Shown here: positions 1-26,570 of the stretch, one piece after another | Layout: the number at the start of each line of letters is the position of its first letter | Numbering within the stretch: the first letter of the stretch is position 1 | Assembly (NCBI RefSeq): GCF_018691265.1 | Contig: NW_024881298.1 | Coordinates: forward strand, 62,001-126,000 | Direction: 5' to 3' | Source of the DNA: Tyto alba | Lineage: Eukaryota > Chordata > Aves > Strigiformes > Tytonidae | DNA length: 64,000 bases | Translations under genes and position numbers: made by a program | Notes under the pieces: generated by a model | The model's database searches: none | Told to the model about the DNA's origin: nothing | What the model saw: only the letters and a program-made list of their open reading frames with translations

Positions 1-395
1 GGGAGGGCAGGGAAAAAGAGGGAAGGGAAAAGAGGGAAGGGAGGGTGGGAAAAGGGGGAAGGGAAACAGGGGAGGGAGGATGGGAAAAGAGAGGAGGGAA
101 AAGAGGGGAGGGAAAAGAGGGGAGGGAAAAGAGGGGAGGGAAAAGAGGGGAGGGAGGATGGAAAAAAGGGGAAGGAAAAGAGGAGAGGGAGGACAGGGGA
201 AAAGAGGGAAGGGAGGACAGGAAAAGAGGGGAGGGAGGATGGAAAAAAGGGGAAGGAAAAGAGGAGAGGGAGGACAGGGGAAAAGAGGGAAGGGAGGACA
301 GGAAAAGGGGGGGAGGGAGGATGGGAAAAAGGGGGAAGGGACGGGAGGATGGGAAAGACCAGAGGGAGGGATGGGGGAGGGCTGAAAGAAAGAAG
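1..395 (+). repeat. Polypurine GGGAAAAGAGGGGAGGGAGG array
   Basis: The plus strand is almost pure purine, built of imperfect units such as GGGAAAAGAGGGGAGGGAGG (about 20-60 bp). Open frames here are Lys/Arg/Gly/Glu low complexity produced by the repeat and are not genes. Confidence 0.9.
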
Positions 396-779
396 GGAAG
401 GCCAAGAGCTGCCCTGACTTCCCCCCATCCAGGGCCACCCCAGGGACCCCCCCACACCCCCCCCAGGGGCCCCCCCTCCCCCCTCCCCAACCCCTGGTCC
501 CCCCCATCTTCCTACCGGGGGTTGGCGTGGGGCCGCGCGGCCACGGGGAGGGGAAGCTCCACCCGAGCTGGTGAAGCACCACGGCCGCGGGCGCGTCTTC
601 CTCCTGCCACGGCCAACCCCGGGTTTTTATCTGGGGCTGGAGGAGGAAACGGCTTCCTCCGCCTTCTCCTCTAATCCAGCCGCGGCTCCGGTATCTTCCG
701 CCCGGCTCCAGGAAACCCCGGGGCCGTGGGGTGACCCCGCTGGATGGGGAAGGGGGGGGACACGGAGCCAGGAGGGGGC
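396..779. other. GC-rich unique spacer, no gene seen
   Basis: C-rich sequence, then a less repetitive GC-rich stretch at 530-740. I see no conserved exon and no convincing splice pair. It could be regulatory or the end of a gene outside the window. Confidence 0.5.
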
Positions 780-2445
780 CGGGGTGGTGGGATCAACCTC
801 AAAACGTGGCTCCTCGATGGGCGCCAGAACCTGGGGGTGGTTGGGTGGGCACTGGGGTGCAACTTCTTGGGGGTTCAACCCCCAAATGTGGCTCCTCAAT
901 GGGGACCAGAACCTGGGGGTGGTCAGGATGGCACTGGGGTGCAACTTCTTGGGGGGTCGAGCCCCAAATGTGGCTCCTCGTTGGGCACCAGAACCCGAGG
1001 GTGCTTGGGAGGGCACCAGGGTGCAGCTCCAGGGGGTTCAACCCCCAAACGTGGCTCCTCAATGGGCACCAGAACCTGGGGATGGTTGGGTGGGCACTGG
1101 GGTGCAACTTCTTGGGGGGTCGAGCCCCAAATGTGGCTCCTCGTTGGGCACCAGAACCCGAGGGTGCTTGGGAGGGCACCGGGGCGCATCTCCAGGGGGT
1201 TCGACCCCCAAATGTGGCTCCTTGATGGGGACCAGAACCTGGGGGTGGTTGGGTGGGCACTGGGGTGCAACTTCTTGGGGGTTCAACCCCCAAATGTGGC
1301 TCCTTGATGGGGACCAGAACCTGGGGGTGGTTGGGTGGGCACTGGGGTGCAACTTCTTGGGGGGTTGAGCCCCAAACGTGGCTCCTTGATGGGCACCAAC
1401 ACCCGAGGGTGGTTGGGAGGGCACCGGGGCGCATCTCCAGGGGGGTTCAACCCCCAAATGTGGCTCCTCAATGGGCACCAGAACCCGGGGGTGGTTGCGT
1501 GGGCACCAGAGTGCAACTTCTTGGGGGCTTGAGCCCCAAACGTGGCTCCTTGATGGGCACCAACACCCGAGGGTGGTTGGGAGGGCACCGGGGTGCATCT
1601 CCAGGTGGTTCAACCCCCAAATGTGGCTCCTCAATGGGCACCAGAACCTGGTGGTGGTTGGGAGGGCACCAGGGCGCATCTCCTAGGGGTTCAACCCCCG
1701 AACGTGGCTCCTCACCAGAGGCAGGACCTGGGGTTGGATGAGGGCGGTCGAGAGGGCACCAGGACACATCTCCACTGGGCTCAACCTCAAAACGTGGCTC
1801 CTCGTTGGGCGCAAGACCCGGGGTTGCACGAGGACAGCAGAGAGGACACTGGGACACCGCTCGGCGGGGATCAAACCCAAAACGCGGTTCCTCATCGGAT
1901 GCAGAAACCGAGGATGGACAAAGCTGGTCAAGAGGGCACCAGGCTGTGGCTGGACCCCAAAACGTGGCTCTTGGTTGGGTGTGGGACCCCACAGGTAGAT
2001 GAGGACAGTCGAGAGGACATCAGGACACATCTGTGGTGTGCTCGGTCCCAAACTGGAGCTCCCTGGTCAGCGCATGAGCAGGGGTTTTGGATGAGAAGGC
2101 ACCAGGAGACGGCTCTGGTGGGATCGAACCCAAAACGTGGATCCTCGCGGGACATGGGACCTTGGGTTGCGTGGGGATGGTTGAGAAGGCACCAGGACAC
2201 GTCTTCAAGGGGGGTTGGACCCCAAAACATAGCTCCTTGGTGGATGTAGGACCTAAGGATGGAGAAGGTGGTCGAGAGACCACCATGACCTGTCTCCTTT
2301 AGGGGTCGATCCCAAACCATGGCTCCTCATTGGACCAGGGTTGCCCGAGAGCTGCTGGGACGTGGCTCTGATGAGGTCCAACCTCAAACCGTGGCTCCTC
2401 CTTGGACGCAGAACGTTGGGTTGGCCACGGGCCGCCGAGGAGCAC
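780..2445. repeat. 83-bp minisatellite, about 20 units
   Basis: Units contain the landmarks AAATGTGGCTCCTC, CCAGAACCTGGGGGTGG and GGGCACTGGGGTGCAACTTC. The interval between successive AACC(C/T)CCAAA(A/T)GTGGCTCC landmarks near 794 and 877 is 83 bp. Units from 780 to about 1690 are homogeneous; those from 1700 to 2445 are progressively diverged, which suggests older units at that edge. Because 83 is not a multiple of 3, all frames stay partly open and make spurious ORFs. Confidence 0.9.
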
Positions 2446-3240
2446 CAAGACGTGGCTCATCCTTCCTCTCGCCCGTTTTCCTGCGTTTCCCCTCTGGCTC
2501 CTTCAGCCTCTCTCCTTCTCTCCATCCTCATCTTCACCGGTGGCCACCTCCAGCTCCCCGTGGCCACCCCCAACCCCTCACGTGGCCCCCCCCCCCAAGG
2601 TTGGGGGGTGGAGGGGAAACACGGTGACCCCACGCCACGCCACCAGACCATTTCTCTTGGTCCCTCCAGAAGAAGAAGAGATGTTCCCTCATCGCCTCCT
2701 CTTCCTCCACCCCCCCCCGGGGCCTCCCAGTTCCTCCCGGTCCAACCCCAGAGGACCCTGGGGCACCTCCCAGGAGCCTCGGGGGCAGGGAGGCGCCGAC
2801 TGGATCGGGTCCTGCCAGTTCGCTGGAAATCCCAGTTGAACCCTGCCCTGTCACTGGGCTGGGCTGGGCTGACTCAGCCCCTCCTGGATCGCCTCGACTT
2901 GCCCTGGGCCCATCGTTACCCAATCAGCTCCGGGTTCATTAAGAGGCCTCTTAATGAGCTCAGGTGTTAATTGAGCTCCAGGCAAGTCCTCACGGGTCAT
3001 AATTACTCGGCTCTAATTAACCTGGGCTGTCCCGGCCTGCACGGAGCTCCCACGATGCTTTGCGTCAGGGAGAATGTGGGGGGACGGGGAGGGGACCCTG
3101 CGCTGCGATTAGGTGGGGGGGGGTGTGGGTGTGATTAATTTGGGGGGGGATCTGGGAAATTAGGGGGGTCCCAGCGTCCTGACCGCACTGGTCCCACATA
3201 GCAGAGGGACCCGAACTGGTCCCAGTCCTCCACTGCAGCT
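2446..3240. other. Unique non-repetitive segment, no gene recognised
   Basis: This is one of the few unique stretches in the first 10 kb. It includes moderately AT-rich sequence with TTAATGAGCTC-like motifs at 2935-3030. No frame shows a recognisable domain or paired splice sites. It may be a regulatory or conserved noncoding segment. Confidence 0.4.
2866..2880. promoter_or_regulatory. Candidate AP-1/MAF (MARE-like) site
   Basis: GGGCTGACTCAGCCC is palindromic around its central base. The core TGACTCA is the AP-1 site, and the GC extensions on both sides resemble the extended MAF recognition element. It lies in unique sequence. Function is inferred from the motif alone. Confidence 0.3.
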
Positions 3241-4875
3241 TCTCCCCTGTCCCACAAACCACCCAAATTACCCCTCAAAAACATCCAAATTGCCCCAAAC
3301 CCACCCGAATTGCCCCAAAATACCCCAGTGCCCCCCCCAACACATGAATTGCCCCTCAAAATAGCAAATTTCCCACAGACCACCCAAATTACCCCTCAAA
3401 AACACCCAAATTGCCCCCCAAAAGCCCAAATTGCCCAAAAACCATGCAAATTGCCCCTCAAAATACCTAATTGCCCCCAAACCACCCAAATTGGCCCTCA
3501 AAAGACCTAAATTACCCCAGAATCACCCAATTTGCCCCAAAACTGCCCAAGTTGCCCCTTGAAAGATTCAAATTGACCCCAAAACACCCGAATTGTCACT
3601 CAGTGCACCCAAATTTCCCCAAATCCACCCAAATCGCCCCCAAATCACCCACATTATCCCTCAAAATGCCAAATTGCCCTAAAACAACCCAAATTTCCCC
3701 AAATCCACCCCAAATCCACCCAACTTGCCCCTCAAAATACTAAATTTCTCCCAATCCACCCAAATTGCCCCAAACTCACCCAAATTGCCCCTAAAATACC
3801 CAATTTTCCCCCCAAACAACCTCAATTGCCCATAAAAATACCAAATTGCCCCAAACTTCCCAAATTGCCCCTTGAAACCCTAAATTGCCCTAAAACCACA
3901 CAAACTGCCCTAAACCCACCCAAATTGACCCTCAAAATATCAAATTTCCTCCAAACCACCCAAACTGCCCCAAACCCACCCGAATTGCCCCTAAAATACC
4001 CAAGTTGCCCCTAAAATACCCAAATTTTTCCCCAAACACATCAATTGCCCCTCAAAATACCAAATTGCCCCAAAACTTCCCAAATTGTCCCTTGAAACCT
4101 CAAATTGCCCCAAACCCACCCAAATTGCCCCTCAAAATATCAAATTTCTCCCAATCCAGCCAAATTGCCTCAAACCCACCCAAATTTCCCATCGAAATAT
4201 CCAAGTTGCCCCTCAAAATACCCAATTTTTCCCCAAAACACCTCAATTGCCTCTCAAAATACCAAATTGCCCCAAAACTTCCCAAATTGACTCTTGAAAC
4301 CACAAACTGCCCTACCACCCAAACTTACCCTCAAAATATCAATTTTCCTCCAAACCACCACATCGCCCCAAAAACCACCTAAATTTCTCCTTGAAAGATG
4401 AAAATTGACCCCAAAACATCCGAATTACCACTCAATACACCTAAATTTCCCAAATCCCCCCAAATTGCCCCTAAATCACCCATATTAGCCCTCGAAACCC
4501 CAAATTACCCTAAACCCACCCAAATTGCCCCCCAAATACCCAAATTGCCCCTCAAAATATCAAATTTCCTCCAAACCACCCAAATTGCCCCAAACTCATC
4601 CAAATTGCTCCCCCCACATTGAAATTGCCCCTGAAATACCCATTTTTTCCCCAAAACAACCTCAATTGCCCCTCAAAATACCGAATTGCCCCCAAACTTC
4701 CCAAATTGCCTCTTGAAACATCAAATTGCCCTAAAACCACCCAAATTGCCCCAAACTCACCCAAATAGCCCCACCCCAAATATCAAAATTGCCCCTAAAA
4801 TACCCAAATTTTCCCCCAAACACCCTCAATTGCCCCCCAAAATACCCAAATTGCCCCAACCCACTCAAATCGCCG
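3240..4875. repeat. AATTGCCCC short-period array (1.6 kb)
   Basis: Imperfect units of about 17-20 bp of the type CCCAAATTGCCCCAAAAC are punctuated by CCTCAAAATACC blocks, giving longer super-units such as CAAATTGCCCCAAACTTCCC. The plus strand has very few G residues, so strand composition is strongly skewed. Predicted Pro/Asn-rich peptides are repeat artefacts. Confidence 0.9.
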
Positions 4876-5015
4876 GGTCAGTGAGAAGGGGCCAAGTTAA
4901 GGTGAAAAGAGATTTGGGGCGAAAAGTGGCAGAAACGGTAAAAAGGGGCAGAATTAAGGCGAAAAGGGGCAGAAACAGGGAAAATGGGCCGAGTGAAGGG
5001 GCAAAACTGCCCCAG
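4876..5015. repeat. Short GAAAAGGGGCAGAA array
   Basis: A few copies of AAAAGGGGCAGAATTAAGG-like units bridge the AATTGCCCC array and the CTATAG satellite. Strand bias switches from C-rich to G-rich at this junction. Confidence 0.6.
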
Positions 5016-6400
5016 GGGGTCCTGGGGGGGCTATATGGGGCTATAGGGGGCTATAGGAGGTATTTAGGGGCTCTGAGAGTCTATAGGGGCCCAAGGGGGG
5101 TATTTAAGGACCCTGGGGGGCTATAGGGGTGTGTAGGGGGTATTTAGGGTCTCTGAAATTCTATAGGGGTCCAAGGGGGGCATTTAGGGACCCTGGGGGG
5201 CTATAGGGGGCTATAGGGGGTTTGTAGAGGCTCTGAGAGTCTATAGGGGTCTAAGGGGGGCATTTAGGGACCCTGGGGGGCTATAGGCAGGCTATAGGGG
5301 GCTATAGGGGGTATGTAGAGGCTCTGAGATTCTATAGGGGCCCAAGATGTGTATTTAAGGACCCTGGTGGGCTATAGGGGGTCGTAGGGGGTATTTAGGG
5401 GTTCTGAGAGTCTATAGGGGTCCAAGGGGGGTATTTAAGTACCCTGGGGCACTATAGGGGTGTGTAGGGAGTATTTAGGGGCTCTGAGAGTCTATAGGGA
5501 TCCAAGGGGGGCATTTAAGGACCCTGGGGGGCTATAGGGGGCTATAGGGGGTATTTAGGAGCTCTGAGAGTCTATAGGGGTCCAAGGGGGGTATTTAAGG
5601 ACCCTGGGGGGCTATAGGGGATTGTAGGGAGTATTTAGGGGCTCTGAAATTCTATAGGGGACCAAGGGGGGCATTTAGGGACCCTGGGGGGCTATAGGGG
5701 GCATTTAGGGGCTCTGAGAGTCTATAGGGGTCCAAGGGGTGTATTTAGGGGCCATGGGGGGCTATAAGGGGTATGTAGAGTCTATAGGGGTCCAAGGGGG
5801 GTTTTTAGGGACCCTGGGGTGCTATAGGGGATTACAGGGGGTATTTAGGGGCTCTGAAATTCTATAGGGGTCCAAGGGGGGCATTTAGGGGCCCTGGGGG
5901 GCTATATGGGGCTATAGGGGGTATTTAGGGGCCGTAGGGGGTCTCTGAGGTTTTTTAGGGTCTCCAGGGAGTCCCAGGGGCTATTTAGGGGCTTGGGTGG
6001 GTGGGGCTATAGGGGGCACAGGGGGGTATTTAGGGGCTCTGGGGGATCTATAGGGGATTCTGGAGGGTATTTAGGAGGCCTGAGGTGTCTATAGGGGTTC
6101 TCAATGAGTATTTAGGAGCTCTGGGGGTCTATAGGGGGGTCCCTGAAGGTTCTTTGGGGGTCCCTGAAGGTTCTTTAGGGGCCCTGTGGGAGCTATAGGA
6201 GGTGCCAGGGGTTATTTAGGGGTCCTGCTGGGGCTATAGGGGATCCCCCGAGGGTATTTAGGGGCCCTGCTTGGTCTATAGGTGGTACCTGAGGTTCTAT
6301 AGGGGCTTCCAGGGCATATTTAGGGGCCCTGGGGAGGCTATAGGGGGGGTCCCCGTAAGTATTTAGAGATAACACTGGACTCTATAGGGGCTATAGGGGC
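5016..6400 (+). repeat. CTATAGGGG satellite, G-rich orientation
   Basis: Composite units of about 90-130 bp contain GGGGCTATAGGGGG, GTATTTAGGGGCTCTGAGAG, TCTATAGGGGTCCAAGG and ATTTAAGGACCCTGGGG. CTATAG is itself palindromic, so orientation is read from the flanking G-runs, which are on the plus strand here. Confidence 0.9.
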
Positions 6401-9400
6401 TCCTGGGATCTATAGAGAGCCCCCAGGACTGTATAGACACCCCCAGATGTTATAGGGGCTCCTCCCAGGCCCTATAGGGACCCCCAGGTGCCCTAGGGAC
6501 CTCCTGGAGCTATAGGGACTCCCAGGCACTATAGTGGCTTCTATACCCACCCCTGGACATTCTATAGACCCCACCAAGGCGGGTACCAGGCCCTACAGAG
6601 CCCCCCCCAGGCCCTATATGGTCCAGCAGGCATGTGGCAGGGGGGGACCCACCCCCTATAGGACCCTCCCCCACACCTATAGCTGCTCCAGGGTCCTATA
6701 CATCCCCCCCAGGAGCCATAAGTCCCTCACTATGGGGGATGGGAAACCAGCCTCAATAGGGGCCCCCCTGCCCCTATATGGCCCCTATAGAGTGGTATAT
6801 ACCACCCCCTCCCAGAGCCACTGTGTGACACAGCCCCTCTACGGCTCCCCGGCACCTATAGCACCCCCCAGGTCACACCACTCCCTCGGCTCCTCCTCAC
6901 CCTATAGGGTCCATGTCCTCCCCCCAGCCCCTATAGCTCCCCCTGACCCTATAGAGTGTCTACAACCCCTATAGCTCCCCCTAACTCTAAAGGGTCTCCC
7001 CCCTAGTCCCTATATGGTCAGCATAGTCCCTATGGCAGCCCCAGGCTCTATATGATCCATATAGTCCCTACAGCTTCCTTGACCCTATTACAGGGTCCCC
7101 CAGACCCTATGGATCCCCCTTATTCTATAGGGTCCTCCCTCATAACTTCTAGGGTCCCCTCCATCCCCTATACTCCCCCAGGCCCTATAGGTCCCCTTGA
7201 CCCTATATTGTCCCCCTCAGCCCCTATACCTCTCCCCCACCTTATAGGGTACCCCCATTCTCTATATGGTCCCCCAGCCCCTATCACTCTCCCTGACCCT
7301 ATAGTCCCACCAGTCCCTATGGCTCCCCCTGACCCTATAGGGTCCCAGCAGTCCCTATAGATACCCTATACAGACCCCTCCACCCAAGCTCCTATAGCAC
7401 CCCCCAAGCCCATATGGTCCCCCCAGCCCCTATAACTCTCCCTGACCCTATAGGATCCCCCTGCTCCCTATAGCTCCCTTATACCCTATAGGGTCTCCCT
7501 AAACCCCTATAGTATCCCCATACCCTATAGGGTACCCCACCAACCCCTCCCCCAACAACCCTGTCCCTATAGCTCCCCTATAGGGTCTCTCCCCCATCCC
7601 TACAGCTCCTCTACACCCTATAGGGACATCCCTATAGCTCCCCCTGACCCTATAGAGAGCTCCCCAGTCCCTACAGCTCCCCCAGGCCCTACATGGTCAC
7701 CCCAGTCCCTATAGCTCCCCTATATTCTATAGGGTGCCCCTGCTCCCTGTACCTCTCCTCCATTCTATACATGCTCCCTCCAACCCTATAGCTCCCCTAT
7801 AACCTATAGGGTCCTCCCTAGTCCCTATAGCTCCCACAACCCTGTGAAAGGTCCTGTTCCTATAGCTTCCCCATACACTATAGTGTCTTTCCCTCCCATC
7901 TAGTCCCCACAGCTCCCCCAGGGTCCCTATAGATTGGGCTCCCTATGGACTCACTACACCCTGTAGTCTGCCCCAGCCCATATGTAGCTCCCCCCGGCCC
8001 TACAGACGGTCCCCCCCAACCCTATAGGTCCCCTATACACTATGGGGTTCCCCCGGCCCCTACAGAACTGTGAGCGTGTCATCCCCCCAGGCCCTATAGG
8101 TCTCCTATAGGATCCCCCTCTAGTCCCTACAGCTCCCCCCACCCCTATAAAAGGCCTATCTGGTCCCTATAGCTCCCCTCAATCCTATAGGGTCCCCCCG
8201 TTAGTCCCTACAGCTCCCTCTGAAGCTATTAAAGGTCCTATAGGGCCCACATATGCTATAGGATGTGCCCCCTCCCTGGCCCCTATAGTTTTCCCATACA
8301 CTAGAGTGTTTTCCCCCCTCCCCGCCCAGTCCCTATAGCTCCCCTATACCCTGTCGAGTCCCTCCCAGCCCCCCTATAGCCCCACCTGACCCTACATGGT
8401 CCCTATAGCTCTCCCAGCTACCCCAGTTCCTATAGCTCCCCTATTCCCTATAGGGTGTGTCCCCCCCCAACCCCTACAGGTCCCCCTGACCCTACAGGGA
8501 CCCCTCCAACCCTATAGCTCCCTATATCCTACAGGGTCCCTCTCCCATCCCCACAGCTCCCCTATATACCCTATAGGGACCCCTCTCCAGGCCCTGTACC
8601 TATAGCAACCCTGCCCCCCCCCCGGCCCTATAGCTCCCCCATACTCTATAGGGTTCCTCCCAGTCCATATACCCCCCCATGCCCTATAGTGCCCCCCTAG
8701 TCCCTATACTCTATATAGAGCCCCCCTGAAGCCCCTATACCCTATAGATCCCCTTGGTCCCTATACTACCCGTGCCTCTTACCCCCCTATACACTGTCGA
8801 GACCCCCCTGGTCCCTATACCCACCTGTACCCTATAGAGCCCCCCCAGCCCCTATAACCTATACCATATAAAGCCCCCCCTCAATCCCTATATTCCAGCT
8901 TTACCCTATAGAGCCCCCCCCGGTACCTATAACCGCCCATTCCTATAGATCCCCCCCTGGTCCCTATACCCTCCCTATACCCTATAGAGCCCCGCAATCC
9001 CTACAGTCCCCTATAGGATATAAAGCCCCCCTGCTGCCTATACTGTATAAAGCCTCTCGGTCCCTATAGCCCCCTATACCCTATAAAGCCTCTCTGGTAC
9101 CTATAGACTCCTATACTGTATAAAGCCCAGTGGTCCCTATAGCCCCCCCATACCCTATAGAGCCCCCCAGTCCCTATACCCCTCTGTACTGTATAAAGCC
9201 CCATGGTCCCTATACCCCCCTATACCCTATAGAGCCCCCCTGGTACCTATAGCCTCCTACACTGTATAAAGCTCCCATGGTCCCTTTAGCCCACTATAAC
9301 CTATAGAGCCCCCCCAGCCCCTATAGCCCCCTATACCCTATAAACCCCTCAGTCCCTATAGCTCTCGATACTGTATAGAGCCCCCCAGTCCCTATAGCAT

Positions 9401-10200
9401 TCCCCAGACCCTATAGAGCCCCTCAGTCCCTATATCCTCCTATATAAAGCCCTCCTGGTCTCTATATCCCCCTATACACTATAGAGCCCCCCTAGTCCCT
9501 ATAGCCTCCTATACTGTATAAAGCTCCCCTGTCCCTATAGAGCCCCTGAGTCCCTATAGCCCCCTCTACTATATAAAGCCTCCTGGTCCCTATATCCCCT
9601 ATACCCTACATAGCCCCCCAGTCCCTATACCCCCCTACACAATATAAAGCCCCCCTGGTCCCTATAGCCCCCAGCTCCTATAAAGCCCACAAGTCCCTAT
9701 ACCCTATAGAGCCCCTGAATCCATATAGCTCCTCCATACTCTGTAGTGCCCCCCAATCCCTATAGCCTCTCCATATCCTATAGAGACTCCAGTCTCTATA
9801 GCCCTCTAAAGCCCCCCCAGTCCCTATAGCCCCCTATACCCTCTAAAGCCCCCCCAAGTCCCTATACCCTCCTCTACTGTATAAAGCTTCCCAGTCCCTG
9901 CAGCCCCCCTATACCCTATAGAGCCCCCCCAGTCCCTATAGCCCCCTATAATGTATAAAGCCCCCCCGGTCCCTATACCCCCCTATAACCTACAGAGCCC
10001 CCCCAGTCCCTATAGCCCCCCCTATACCCTATAGAGCCCGCCCAGTCCCTATAGCCCCCCTATACCCTATAGCCCCCCTATACCCTATAAAGCCCCCTGG
10101 TCCATATAGCCCCCCAGCCCCTATAGAGCCGCCAAGTCCCTACACCCCCTACAGAGCCCCCCCCAGCCCCTATAGCACCCCCCGGCCCCTATAGCCACCC
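6401..10200 (-). repeat. CTATAG satellite, C-rich (inverted) orientation
   Basis: About 3.8 kb of short units such as CCCTATAGCTCCCC, CCCTATAGGGTCCCCC and, from about 8.7 kb, TATAAAGCCCCCCTGGTCCC. The same CTATAG core now carries C-runs on the plus strand, the reverse of 5.0-6.4 kb. The array ends just beyond the DYRK1B polyadenylation site. No gene is seen within it. Confidence 0.85.
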
Positions 10201-10248
10201 CCTATGGCCGGAGCAGTGAGGGGACCCGCGGGTGCTGCTGTCACCAGT

Positions 10249-10254
10249 TTATTC
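10249..10254 (-). terminator. DYRK1B: Polyadenylation signal of DYRK1B
   Basis: TTTATT on the plus strand gives AATAAA on the minus strand, about 600 bp downstream of the DYRK1B stop codon. It is the first canonical signal downstream. The mRNA 3' end is expected near 10230. Confidence 0.7.
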
Positions 10255-10856
10255 ACCGGCCCCACCCAGGGACACGCCCCCACGGGGCGGGGGGGGGGGG
10301 CAGCACCCATGGGGGGGGGGTTGGGGGGGGTGCACCCATGGGTGGCGGGGGGGGGGCACCGTCTTTGGTACAATGAATTAGACAAAAACAGACGGGGAGG
10401 AGGGGGGGCACAGCCCCCCCCCGCCGTGGGTGTCCCCCCCCCCCGTGGGTGCCCCCACAGAGAGCTTGGGGGGGGGGGGGAGGTGCTGAGAAAAATAAGG
10501 AAGGGGAGTGGGTGACACCCCCCCCCAAAATTATGGGTGCCCCCCCCCCCAAATAAGTGGGTGCACCCCCAGAATGGGTGGTTGCCCCCACCCCCCCCCC
10601 AAAAAAGGAGTGGGTGCCCCCCCCTCAAAATAGGTGCTCACCCCCCCCGGAAAGGAGTGGGTGCTCCTCCCCCCGCCCCCCAAAATAAGTGGGTGCCCCC
10701 CCCGCCCCGAGCTGCCAGTTTGTGCATCTCCTACCGCCCCCCCCTCCTCTAATAATAATTAATAATAATTAATAACAATAATAATAATAATAATAAAGCG
10801 CCGCTGGGGGGGGGTTGAAAAAATAAAAAAGGGGGGGGGGGGGAGGGAGGGGTTTG
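10255..10856 (-). other. DYRK1B: DYRK1B 3' UTR
   Basis: The interval between the stop codon and the AATAAA. It consists of long G/C homopolymer-like runs and one AT-rich block at 10750-10797, where minus-strand TTATTATTATT runs would be U-rich in the mRNA. Extent is inferred from the polyadenylation signal; there is no transcript evidence. Confidence 0.65.
10750..10797. repeat. (AAT)n/(TTAATAA)n microsatellite in DYRK1B 3' UTR
   Basis: A run of AATAATAATTAATAATAATT followed by about seven AAT triplets. It is the only AT-rich island in an otherwise G/C-only UTR. Confidence 0.85.
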
Positions 10857-24249
<13,393 letters not shown>

Positions 24250-24639
24250 GGTGGGCTCAGAGCGGAGCCAAACGCCCGGCCAGGCCGGCCCCGGGCATCC
24301 TGCGCTGCTGCCGCCACCTGTGGGGAAAAACTGGGGGTGGGGGGGTTTGTGGGGACACACACACACGCATACCACACACCCCCCCCCTTCAAAAAACCAC
24401 CCCCCAAACCCACTCTAGGGAGCTATGGTCGCTGTTGACCATCAGTAGGGTTCAGAGTGAACGTAACAAGCACCCACCCCCCCCCCAGTGCCTGGGGGGA
24501 GCCATTTCTGAGCCATCAGTAGGGCCCAGAGTGAACAGGGCAGGTGCTGCCCTCCCAAATCCGGCCCCCCCCCTCCTCCAGGGGGTAATTAGCAGCAATA
24601 CCCCCCCACACACCCCCCCACCGAGGCATTAAAAGGGGT

Positions 24640-26570
24640 GAAGGACCCAGGGAAAACCAGTATGGCCCAGTATGGAGGGGGAGGGGGATTGGGATGGGGC
24701 TGGGGGGAAACTGGGATGGGGCTGGGGGAACCGGGATGGGGCTGGGGGAACTGGAATGGAAACTGGGATGGGGCTGGATGGAGCTGGGGGGAGCTGGAAG
24801 GAACTGGGATGGCAACTGGGACACTGTGGGGGGAGAAACTGGGATGGGACTGGGATGGGATGAGGGGAAAACTGGGACAGCACTGGGATGGGATGAGGAG
24901 GAAACTGGGATGGGACTGGGAGGAATGGGGACAGGACTGGGATGGGGTGAGGGGGGAAACTGGAACTGGGAGGAACAGGGACAAGGCCAGGACTGGAATG
25001 TCCAACCGGTACTGGGGGACCCAAACCAGTGGGGGGGGTGGGCACATACCTGTACTGGGAAAACTGGGAGACCCACACTAGTACTGGCAGGGTTGTACTG
25101 GTACTGGGTGGGACTGGGACATCCGTACTGGTATGGGGAGAGGCATGGTCGTGCTCGGATGGTCACACCTGTACTGGGAGAACTGGGGGATCCATACTGG
25201 TACTGAGAGAGCCATGGTGGTACTGGGAGAGTCATACTGGTCCTGAGGAATCCCTACTGGTACTGGGAGGGTCAGACTGGTACTGGGGAATCCCTACTGG
25301 TAATGGGAGGGTCACACTAGTCCCACAGGATCCATACTGATACTGGGTCATACTGGTTCTGAGGAATATGTACTGGTACTGGGAGAATCATAATGGTCCT
25401 GGGGGATCCATACTGGTATGGGGAGGGTCATACTGGTCTTGGGGAATCGATACTGGTAGTGGCAGGGTCATACTGATACAGGGACTCATGCCAGTCTTGG
25501 GGAATCCATAATGGCACTGGGTCATACTGGTCCCAGGCAATCCATACTGGGATAGGGAGGGTCATGTTTGTACTGGGATGGTCATACTGGTGCTGAGGAG
25601 TCCCTACTGGTATGGGAAGAGCTATACCGGTTCTGAAAAATCCATACTGGTATGGGGAGGGCCATACTGGTCCCGGGAAGTCTGTACCGGTCATGGGAGG
25701 GCCATACTGGTCCGGAGCAATCTGTACTGGTTCTGAGAGGGCCATACTGATCCTGGGGAACCCATATGGGTGCCGGGAGGGCCATACTGGTCCTGAGCAA
25801 CCCATACTGGTTCTGGGAGGGCCATACCAGTTCTGAGGAACCCATAGAGTTACCGGGAGGGCCATACTGGTCCTGAGGAACCCATACTGGTGCTGAGGAG
25901 CCCATACTGTTATTGGGAGGGCCATACCAGTCTGAGGAGCCCATACTGTTACTGGGAGGGCCATACCAGTCTGAGGAGCCCATACTGGTCCTGAGCAACC
26001 CATACTGGTACTGAGAGGGACATACTGTTACTGGGAGGACCATACCAGTCCTGAGGAACCCATACTGGTGCTGAGGAGCCCATACTGGTACTGGGAGGGC
26101 CAACCTGGACCTGAGGAGCCCACACTGTTACTGGGAGGGCCAACCTGGACCTGAGGAGCCCACACTGTTACTGGGAGGGCCATACTGGCCCTGAGCAGCC
26201 CATACTGGTACTGGGAGGACCATACTGGTCCTAAGGAGCCCGTACTGGTGCTGGCAGGGCCATACTGGTCCTGAGGAGCCCGTACTGGTCCTGAGGAGCC
26301 CGTACTGGTGCTGGCAGGGCCATACTGGTCCTGAGGAGCCCACACAGTTACTGGGAGGGCCATGTGGGTCCTGAGGAGCCCACACTGTTACTGGCAGGGC
26401 CATACTGGTCCTGAGCAGCCCATACTGGTGCTGGCAGGGCCATACTGGTCCTGAGGAGCTCGTACTGGTCCTGAGGAGCCCGTACTGGTGCTGGCAGGGC
26501 CATACTGGTCCTGAGGAGCTCGTACTGGTCCTGAGGAGCCCGTGCTGGTGCTGGCAGGGCCATACTGGTG
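24640..26570. repeat. ACTGGTACTGGGAGGGTCATACTGG minisatellite (1.9 kb) in DYRK1B intron 1
   Basis: Starts as ACTGGGATGGGGCTGGGGGA units (24660-25000), then becomes about 36-bp units (CATACTGGTCCTGAGGAGCC plus GTACTGGTGCTGGCAGGGC). Units at 26200-26560 are nearly identical, so the array is youngest next to the promoter. Confidence 0.9.

Noticed and set aside
571..1992. Overlapping frames of 160-265 codons
   Set aside because: The 83-bp minisatellite cycles through all frames; the encoded peptides are the same motif out of register.
3240..4875. CRISPR-like regular repetition
   Set aside because: No fixed direct repeat with unique spacers; units are degenerate and contiguous, in a vertebrate genome without cas genes.
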